Positions 32,883 through 36,720 of a stretch of 36,720 nucleotides of DNA are shown piece after piece (positions within the stretch are counted from its first letter, which is position 1; the number at the start of each line of letters is the position of its first letter). The DNA is from CAIOGI01 sp964561875 (lineage in GTDB: Bacteria; Patescibacteriota; Minisyncoccia; Phycocordibacterales; PALSA-1337), in NCBI GenBank assembly GCA_964561875.1, contig CAZLQL010000007.1, forward strand, positions 1 through 36,720. Direction: 5' to 3'. The position numbers and the translations under genes are program-made. Below the pieces are notes generated by a model. It made no database searches, was not told where the DNA came from, and worked only from the letters and a program-made list of their open reading frames with translations.

Positions 32883-33051
32883 AAGTTAAGCTCCAACCTG
32901 CATCAAGAGCCTTCTGAACCTCTTCAGCAGTGAGTGTTGGTACATCCCTTTTATTTGTATTTTTATCAATAATTGTAATATCCCATTCAAAACCTTCATC
33001 TCCAGAAAAAGACTTATACCACTCATCACCAAGTTCAAAAGTTAGTTGAAT
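32881..33051 (-). pseudogene. 5'-truncated small gene (56 codons, no start codon)
   Basis: A protein-like frame ends at 32881-32883. It reads TFELGDEWYKSFSGDEGFEWD, then ITIIDKNTNKRDVP and LTAEEVQKALDAGWSLT. There is no ATG, GTG or TTG in frame; the frame runs back into the T tract and stem of the terminator at 33052-33094. Either an ATT codon at 33049-33051 is the start, or the 5' part was lost when the upstream unit was joined. It keeps its own terminator downstream. The family is not recognised. Confidence 0.6.
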
Positions 33052-33107
33052 AAAAAAAAATTCGCCCCAACCTTGAGTCGCGTTGAGGCGAATTCTTGGT
33101 TGAGGCG
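33052..33107 (-). terminator. Terminator of the 33.1-kb gene, with a duplicated 5' arm
   Basis: There is a 13-bp stem (33059-33071 with 33082-33094) with one G-U pair and a 10-nt loop, followed on the minus strand by nine T. The 5' arm sequence CGCCTCAAC occurs a second time at 33099-33107, right after the gene's stop codon, and could compete for the same 3' arm. Confidence 0.9.
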
Positions 33108-33112
33108 AGTAA

Positions 33113-33532
33113 CTATTTATTGAATGGGTTGTAGATAATGCGAAAATTGTATTTGTCGAATTGGGGCTTGAACAGCCTCAAGAATGCTTGTTTAGCATCA
33201 AGACCACACCACTCATCGTCATCAACATTATCACCAACTAGGAATTTCTCATATTCGACCCAGAGCCAGATAACCGGGATCATGGTATCACTTCTGAGAT
33301 CGAATTCAACGAGTTTAATTTCAAACCCATGTTGTACACCCAGACGACCATTTTCACGATCATCATTCATCAGTTCCTCGAGGTCTTTGAAGACCTCGAA
33401 GCCGTCAATCCGCATGCCAACTTGAGGCAATATTGGAACACTAACCTCTTTTTCGGCGAAGACAGTATGTACTGTAGTATCGCCAGTTTTGCCAGGCTTG
33501 AGGTCCAACTGGAATTTGATCAGTGCTTTCAC
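33113..33532 (-). CDS. ORFan, 139 aa, GTG start
   Basis: I do not recognise this acidic, Trp-containing protein. The start is GTG (33530-33532) with AGGAG four bases before it. An ATG one base earlier is out of frame. Blocks include KFQLDLKPGKTGDTTVHT at the start, VGMRIDGFEVFKDLEELM (about 38-55), MIPVIWLWVEYEKFLVGDN and FKPQFDKYNFRIIYNPF at the end. The GTG overlaps the stop of a 30-codon upstream frame as GTGA. It is G+C-rich against the flanks, with its own promoter and strong terminator. Confidence 0.75.
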   Translation of the reverse strand: MKALIKFQLDLKPGKTGDTTVHTVFAEKEVSVPILPQVGMRIDGFEVFKDLEELMNDDRENGRLGVQHGFEIKLVEFDLRSDTMIPVIWLWVEYEKFLVGDNVDDDEWCGLDAKQAFLRLFKPQFDKYNFRIIYNPFNK

Positions 33533-33621
33533 ATTTCTCCTGCCTTGACTTTTCCCAGAAAACTATAGTAAACAGTTCTCTTGTTGTGCTTGTGTCGACA
33601 AGCGTTTATCACAACACTCAT
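33529..33621 (-). CDS. Leader peptide / upstream ORF, 30 aa
   Basis: The frame starts at ATG (33619-33621), about 18 bases after the predicted transcription start, and ends in TGA overlapping the GTG start of the next gene (GTGA). The product is basic, with NACRHKHNKRTVYYSF. A classic GTGA/ATGA coupling suggests that ribosomes finishing this frame re-initiate at the main gene. It could be a regulatory leader. No Shine-Dalgarno is evident for the leader itself. Confidence 0.5.
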   Translation of the reverse strand: MSVVINACRHKHNKRTVYYSFLGKVKAGEM

Positions 33622-33645
33622 ATCGAGAAGGTTCAGCCACTTTAG

Positions 33646-33674
33646 TTTATACCATATAGTATGTATATAGTCAA
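33646..33674 (-). promoter_or_regulatory. Promoter of the 33.1-kb gene and its leader
   Basis: On the minus strand: -35 TTGACT (33669-33674), 17 bp, -10 TATAAA (33646-33651), a near-consensus promoter. A perfect-arm hairpin GCTTGT...ACAAGC lies in the leader around 33590-33605. Confidence 0.75.
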
Positions 33675-33722
33675 TAATTTGTAATGGCTCAATAGTTTTC
33701 TCCCCTACCATGCAGTAAAAAC

Positions 33723-33769
33723 AAAAAAACCGCCCAACAAGTACCGTTGGGTCAGCTTATGTTGAGCGG
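33723..33769 (-). terminator. Terminator with two alternative stems
   Basis: GTTGGGCGG (minus strand, 33738-33730) can pair with CCGCTCAAC (33769-33761) as a 9-bp stem with one G-U pair. Alternatively its GTTGGG can pair with the nearer CCCAAC (33751-33746) as a 6-bp stem. TTTTTTTGTTTTT follows either one. Confidence 0.85.
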
Positions 33770-33914
33770 ACATGGTGAAACTGGTTTGAATAAATACTAT
33801 CGAACTGGTTGGACTGGGTGAAACTTACCTTGTATTGGTCCAGCATTTCTGAGATAAATGTGTTTTGCTTTGTGAAATAACGATTTTCTGGCAAATACCA
33901 GATGTGTTACTTCT
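33723..33914 (-). ncRNA. Candidate ~190-nt small RNA (or tiny ORF)
   Basis: A near-consensus promoter (33921-33949) and a strong terminator (33723-33769) bound a short stretch with no convincing gene. The only ATG frame of note codes 29 residues (33757-33846, MLDQYKVSFTQSNQF...) without a ribosome site. The transcript would start near 33914. It is best read as a small RNA. A coding role for the 29-residue frame is the alternative. Confidence 0.5.
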
Positions 33915-33920
33915 GTTTCA

Positions 33921-33949
33921 TAAATATCATACAATAACATCAAAGTCAA
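33921..33949 (-). promoter_or_regulatory. Promoter of the small RNA candidate
   Basis: On the minus strand: -35 TTGACT (33944-33949), 17 bp, -10 TATTTA (33921-33926). The stretch from here to the terminator at 34120 (about 170 bp) is AT-rich and I see no gene in it. Confidence 0.65.
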
Positions 33950-34119
33950 TAGGTGTATAACAGTTCAATCCTTATCTGGTGTAATAAAAATCAATATTAA
34001 ACAAAATCTTTTTTTATTTATACCTGTAATATATATCTATAAGTATAAAATTCTGTCTCTTAATTCAATACCTGGAACAATACTCATAGAACTAGAATTA
34101 AGAAAACGAAGTTTAACAA

Positions 34120-34172
34120 AACAAAAATCCACCCGTAACAGATGGACTTTTGTCCAAGCAAGTTTGGGTGGA
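34120..34172 (-). terminator. Compound terminator of the XRE gene
   Basis: The outer stem TCCACCC/GGGTGGA (34128-34134 with 34166-34172) contains an inner TGGAC-TTTT-GTCCA hairpin (34143-34156), separated by unpaired bases. ATTTTTGTTTTG follows on the minus strand. Confidence 0.83.
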
Positions 34173-34176
34173 ATGC

Positions 34177-34551
34177 CTAAAGCTTAATTTTTATCTCATA
34201 GCCTTGCGAACAGAGCCAATCGAGATACTTCATATGCTTCCTCTTTTTGATATTGAACGGGAGTTTACCTTTCTCCAACTTGTATATGGTAAGAGGATGA
34301 AGTCCAACTAAAGTAGAAAGTTTTTCCCTCGTTAGACCCACGTTATCCCGCACCTCTCGTGCACAATCGCAACGGTATTCAGGTGAAGAGATGACACGAC
34401 GTTTGCTTTTACCTAAAGGTTCGTCGATAAGTGAAAGGAGACTTTCAAGAACAGTAAACCTTTCCTGCTCCCCAAGTGTTTCAAACCGTTCTTCCAGGTC
34501 ATACACAAGAGACCTGAATGTTACTTTATCTTCGACAAATTTCGTCTTCAT
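34177..34551 (-). CDS. XRE-family helix-turn-helix regulator
   Basis: This is a 124-aa cytoplasmic DNA-binding protein. The helix-turn-helix lies at about residues 64-98: REVRDNVGLTREKLSTLVGL (helices 1-2) then HPLTIYKLEKGKLPF (recognition helix and the closing KGK turn). The N-terminal 60 residues are a charged helical region (VYDLEERFETLGEQERF) that may dimerise. The tail MKYLDWLCSQGYEIKIKL is unusual for antitoxins, and no partner toxin is adjacent. The promoter is linked to the hairpin repeat at 34686-34726. It probably regulates itself or its neighbourhood. Confidence 0.82.
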   Translation of the reverse strand: MKTKFVEDKVTFRSLVYDLEERFETLGEQERFTVLESLLSLIDEPLGKSKRRVISSPEYRCDCAREVRDNVGLTREKLSTLVGLHPLTIYKLEKGKLPFNIKKRKHMKYLDWLCSQGYEIKIKL

Positions 34552-34638
34552 CTTGATTTATTCGGTACATTTTTAAGTGCACCACGGCTCCCTTTCAGAG
34601 CCATTGAGTTGATTGAATATAGAAAGAACCTTAATACA

Positions 34639-34667
34639 TTTATATCACATTCTTTTTAATCTGTCCA
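34639..34667 (-). promoter_or_regulatory. Promoter of the XRE gene, next to repeat copy 2
   Basis: On the minus strand: -35 TGGACA (34662-34667), 17 bp, -10 TATAAA (34639-34644). The -35 lies 18 bp from the core of the repeat. The leader to the ATG is about 80 nt and holds two small hairpins, GGCTC/GAGCC and GGTGCAC/GTACC-like. Confidence 0.65.
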
Positions 34668-34726
34668 TTTTGCTCCAGCGACAGTGATTGGTCGCTGATA
34701 TTTGCCTGCCGGCGAATTCCTCGACC
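34668..34726 (-). repeat. Hairpin repeat, copy 2
   Basis: The core 34686-34726 is 34/41 identical to 36610-36650, in the same orientation. It contains the hairpin TTGCC-TGCC-GGCGA and the constant GGCGAATTCCTC. The spacer 34668-34685 shares a CTCC-GC motif with copy 3. It precedes the XRE promoter. The remaining intergenic DNA from 34727 to 34852 is G+C-rich (TCCCCACCCC, GACTCGAG). Several short frames cross it but none has a convincing start, so I see no gene. Confidence 0.7.
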
Positions 34727-34852
34727 CTTACAGGGTCTGTATACCTTTTGGATTGATTACAATCTCAAAAAGTCTTGCGCTTGGGTCCCCACCCCAAACT
34801 CACCCGACTCGAGTAAATTAGTACACCCCGTTTTCTCACCTTGTGATGAAAA

Positions 34853-34884
34853 CAAAAAATACCAACTTTTACTGGTACTTTTTT
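34853..34884 (-). terminator. Terminator of the 34.9-kb membrane gene
   Basis: TACCA/TGGTA (34860-34864 with 34873-34877) encloses an 8-nt loop, followed on the minus strand by TTTTTTGTTTTC. It also has T-rich flanks on the other strand. Confidence 0.7.
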
Positions 34885-34934
34885 AATAATCATTTTTGTT
34901 TACGATTTTAGAGTAGTGGTAAAGTAAAACTATA

Positions 34935-35462
34935 TTAATACAGTTTACTTTTTATTTTATCCAGCTGGTATTTAAGGAAAAAATCTTTCATATACATAAA
35001 AGTAATTATATAAACTACAGAAACAGATATTAAAAAGAAAATAGTAAATGGTTCAATCAATAAAGCAATAAAGTATGTAATTTGTTTGTAAGTGGAATAA
35101 TTAAAATTTCTTTCTATCGTTGATAATATTTCTTTACTATAGTACACAAAGATTAGTACGGGGATATTTACTATTGTTGAAATAATCAGAAATATGTTTC
35201 CATTTTTTTTAAATCTCTTAACTACCTGTATTCTATCTGATACTTCTGTGGGGTTAAATTTTGTATAAGAAAATTTTAAAGAAAAGATTATAAAGGCTAA
35301 AGAAGATATAAAAACAAAAGCTGTGATTTGAGGGTATGTTTTTAGTAAGGTAGGAAATAGCGAGTCAACTATGATCATTAAGATAAAAATACTTATAAAA
35401 GGAGTAATGCCAGTAAGTAAAATTTTTACCCTCTCTTTTGAAGTAAAAGATATTTTATTCAT
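34935..35462 (-). CDS. Four-helix integral membrane protein of unknown function
   Basis: This 175-aa protein has four hydrophobic helices at about residues 13-31, 43-60, 88-107 and 131-158. Charged loops lie between them (VSDRIQVVKRFKKNGN), and the tail is basic (FLKYQLDKIKSKLY). No family is recognised. It is AT-rich like the core genes. It lies between the two copies of the hairpin repeat, with its own terminator. Confidence 0.75.
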   Translation of the reverse strand: MNKISFTSKERVKILLTGITPFISIFILMIIVDSLFPTLLKTYPQITAFVFISSLAFIIFSLKFSYTKFNPTEVSDRIQVVKRFKKNGNIFLIISTIVNIPVLIFVYYSKEILSTIERNFNYSTYKQITYFIALLIEPFTIFFLISVSVVYIITFMYMKDFFLKYQLDKIKSKLY

Positions 35463-35558
35463 ATTTTAATTATTGTATCAGAAATTTTTCTAAAATAACA
35501 CTTTGCTTTTCTTTACATTGGCTCTGGCCTTATTATATTCACAATATTCATTCGTGCA

Positions 35559-35603
35559 TAAAAAAAACGCCAACAAACTCAGGAAATTCCTTTGTTTGGG
35601 CGT
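35559..35603 (-). terminator. Compound terminator of the 35.6-36.5 kb pair
   Basis: ACGCC/GGCGT (35567-35571 with 35599-35603) encloses AAAC/GTTT and AGGA/TCCT stems separated by bulges, followed on the minus strand by TTTTTTTTATG. Confidence 0.82.
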
Positions 35604-35634
35604 ATGTTATTTTCAACCGATTCCTAGTGTTTAG

Positions 35635-35859
35635 TTAGTATGTTATCGCTTCGAATGGTTTGTTACACTTCGTGCAAAGATACTTCGTGTTGTGCCATCC
35701 AACTTCTCCCCATTTCAATAACTTATGATCTTTCGGATCATCAGATTTGCAGTCTGGATTTGTACAAACTGGTGGTTCAAATTTTTCTTCCCCAGTTGCT
35801 CCGGGTAAAAGAATTCCCAAAACTCCAGACAGACCGGTTCCTTCAGTAACAGGTATCAT
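35635..35859 (-). CDS. Small zinc-ribbon-like protein, 74 aa
   Basis: A Gly-rich, apolar N-terminus (MIPVTEGTGLSGVLGILLPG) is followed by VCTNPDCKSDDPKDHKLL and YLCTKCNKPFEAITY. Two Cys pairs, CxxxxC and CxxC, suggest a single zinc site. The function is unknown. It follows the 192-aa ORFan by 37 bp and shares its terminator. No Shine-Dalgarno is seen. Confidence 0.7.
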   Translation of the reverse strand: MIPVTEGTGLSGVLGILLPGATGEEKFEPPVCTNPDCKSDDPKDHKLLKWGEVGWHNTKYLCTKCNKPFEAITY

Positions 35860-35896
35860 ATTTTTGTTTCTAAAAATTTTTAAGGATTGGTGAATA

Positions 35897-36475
35897 TTAT
35901 GCGAGTTTCGCTGTTAGATGTGTGATGGATGGAAATCTCATGATTCCCCTTTTAAACAGCAAATCATGAGCAAAGGTCATGTAGCCTATCGATTTGTGCC
36001 TAACCAAAGTGACCCGATAAATTTTGAGTTTTTTCACAAGAATCCCTTGCTCAAGACCAAACTTTTCAAAACACTCTAGGATGAAGTCGACAGCTAACTC
36101 AGTGAATTGTTGGCTACCTATATTGAATTCAAAGGTAGTCCCATAGTGTCCATCATGAACAACAGCTCTAGATTTCAGTCTTTCCTCAATCCATTTTTTT
36201 ATCTCTACAGTAACCATGACTGCGTGTTGCGCAAGCTTTTCGGGAGGGTATAGTGTGTTTCCTTTGTCAGGTGTAAGATAACTAATCTTGAGTTCGGCTT
36301 GCCCAAGGTCATGTTTTTCAAACCTGAGCTTGCCAAGAAAAAGTTGACCATTCCCATCAATGCCTCTCTTATGAGGCGATTGATATCCAGCTAGTAACAT
36401 AGAACCAACGCCTGTATTATCGCCAGCTTCATGCACTTCAACTTCAACCACCGTCTGTTCTATTTGTTTTTTCAT
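35897..36475 (-). CDS. ORFan, 192 aa
   Basis: I do not recognise this protein. Segments are EQTVVEVEVHEAGDNTG at the start, LFLGKLRFEKHDLGQAELKIS (beta-rich), the helix PEKLAQHAVMVTVEIKKWIEERL (about 80-102), FELAVDFILECFEKFG-like sequence and a basic C-terminus (RHKSIGYMTFAHDLLFKRG). It is cytoplasmic by composition. It is the first gene of a pair with the zinc-ribbon-like gene. Its promoter is linked to repeat copy 3, with a leader of about 80 nt. Confidence 0.72.
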   Translation of the reverse strand: MKKQIEQTVVEVEVHEAGDNTGVGSMLLAGYQSPHKRGIDGNGQLFLGKLRFEKHDLGQAELKISYLTPDKGNTLYPPEKLAQHAVMVTVEIKKWIEERLKSRAVVHDGHYGTTFEFNIGSQQFTELAVDFILECFEKFGLEQGILVKKLKIYRVTLVRHKSIGYMTFAHDLLFKRGIMRFPSITHLTAKLA

Positions 36476-36561
36476 GTGCTTTTAGTCCACTCATATAACT
36501 TTTGACTTAATGACAAAAGCGATTGGTAATGTGCCAATACTTGGACGAGTGATCTGTTCTC

Positions 36562-36590
36562 AAATTACCTTCAAATTTAATATTTGTCAA
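36562..36590 (-). promoter_or_regulatory. Promoter of the 36.0-kb gene, next to repeat copy 3
   Basis: On the minus strand: -35 TTGACA (36585-36590), 17 bp, -10 TAATTT (36562-36567). The -35 lies 19 bp from the core of the repeat and the -10 lies 87 bp from the ATG. The arrangement is nearly the same as upstream of the XRE gene. Confidence 0.72.
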
Positions 36591-36650
36591 CTTTTACTCC
36601 GGCAGCCAAGATCGGTCACAGATATTCGCCTACTGGCGAATTCCTCAACC
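36591..36650 (-). repeat. Hairpin repeat, copy 3
   Basis: The core 36610-36650 has the perfect hairpin TTCGCC-TACT-GGCGAA and shares 34/41 bases with copy 2 and the 11 bases ATCGGTCACAG with copy 1. On the minus strand a frame without a visible start runs through it from the window end (36720) to a TGA at 36587-36589. I do not call it a gene, because its composition follows the repeat. Confidence 0.7.
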
Positions 36651-36720
36651 TCGAAACCTTCGTGCCCCCCACTATTACTGATAGCACGAACTATACCATT
36701 TCCATTTCTATCGATATTAA

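Noticed and set aside
33723..33769. Integron attC-like boxes (GCCCAAC and GTTGGGT) in a hairpin
   Set aside because: The boxes are only 7 nt apart and are explained by the terminator stem. The other terminators do not share the RYYYAAC/GTTRRRY pair, and no integrase gene is present in the window.
34668..34820. Protein-like frames across repeat copy 2 and the G+C-rich DNA to its right
   Set aside because: Each frame is broken by stops and has no start. Two different frames look equally plausible, which points to a structured repeat and not a gene.
36587..36720. Minus-strand open frame running in from the window end through repeat copy 3
   Set aside because: No start is visible, the frame is interrupted or shifted in the other copies, and the residues mirror the repeat's hairpin. 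It is more likely a chance frame, though a partial gene cannot be excluded.
1..36720. CRISPR array or Cas genes
   Set aside because: No regularly spaced identical repeats and no Cas-like protein anywhere in the window.
1..36720. Recoding of TGA as an amino acid
   Set aside because: mreB and frr end in TGA at conserved C-termini, the latter in an ATGA overlap with the next gene, so TGA is a stop.

Overview
The window reads as a chromosomal piece of a Patescibacteria (Candidate Phyla Radiation) bacterium, most likely of the Parcubacteria type. The evidence is AT-rich DNA, compact and often overlapping core genes, a short prolyl-tRNA synthetase without the editing insertion, a very small MreD-like protein, few Shine-Dalgarno sites in the core operons, and many ORFan genes. 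TGA is a normal stop: frr ends in an ATGA overlap with rseP, and mreB ends in TGA. This argues against the recoded Gracilibacteria/Absconditabacteria lineages. A run of exactly 100 N at 1713-1812 is flanked by identical 55-base copies, so it is almost certainly a scaffolding artefact and not missing sequence.

Core region, 0.15-24.99 kb. Reading leftwards on the minus strand from about 18.9 kb come an orphan mreB, a ~440-nt structured RNA gene that I cannot assign to a family, and then holB, frr, rseP, proS, mreB-mreC-mreD-mrdA (rod-shape elongation), greA, lysS and a triple YbjQ-domain protein. Next are an exported coiled-coil protein, the division cluster mraZ-rsmH-ftsL-like-ftsI-murF with repeated MraZ-type boxes over its promoter, and tRNA-Glu(CTC). 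On the plus strand lie murA, a PriA homologue whose ATPase motifs have decayed, def and fmt. On the minus strand follow a DUF167 protein, a short HPF/RaiA-type hibernation factor and a 47-aa membrane peptide. Together these cover precursor synthesis (MurA, MurF), septal and lateral wall assembly (FtsI, MrdA, MreBCD), translation (LysRS, ProRS, Frr, Def, Fmt, HPF) and replication (HolB, PriA).

Accessory region, about 25.0-36.7 kb, plus an island at 20.5 kb. This part holds about twenty small, mostly minus-strand genes, many without a recognisable family. Several are visibly richer in G+C than their neighbours. Many stand alone with their own sigma70-like promoter (TTGACT/TTGACA, 16-18 bp, TANNNT) and a hairpin terminator, often compound or branched. 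Recognisable members are a VOC metalloenzyme, a PF12674-like zinc ribbon, an RBBP9-like serine hydrolase, a TrpF-like TIM barrel, an ASCH/DUF3850 protein, a frameshifted HhH-GPD DNA glycosylase-like gene, a possible nuclease-fold protein and an XRE regulator. Two direct copies of a ~40-bp hairpin repeat (34.7 and 36.6 kb) lie 18-19 bp upstream of the -35 boxes of two unrelated genes, with nearly equal leader lengths. A diverged third copy sits at the left edge, next to a duplicated tRNA-Glu 3' end.

The points most worth follow-up are the unassigned ~440-nt RNA, the promoter-linked repeat, the ATPase-dead PriA, the MraZ box array and the self-contained ORFan units. All family calls come from reading motifs by eye; no database search was possible.
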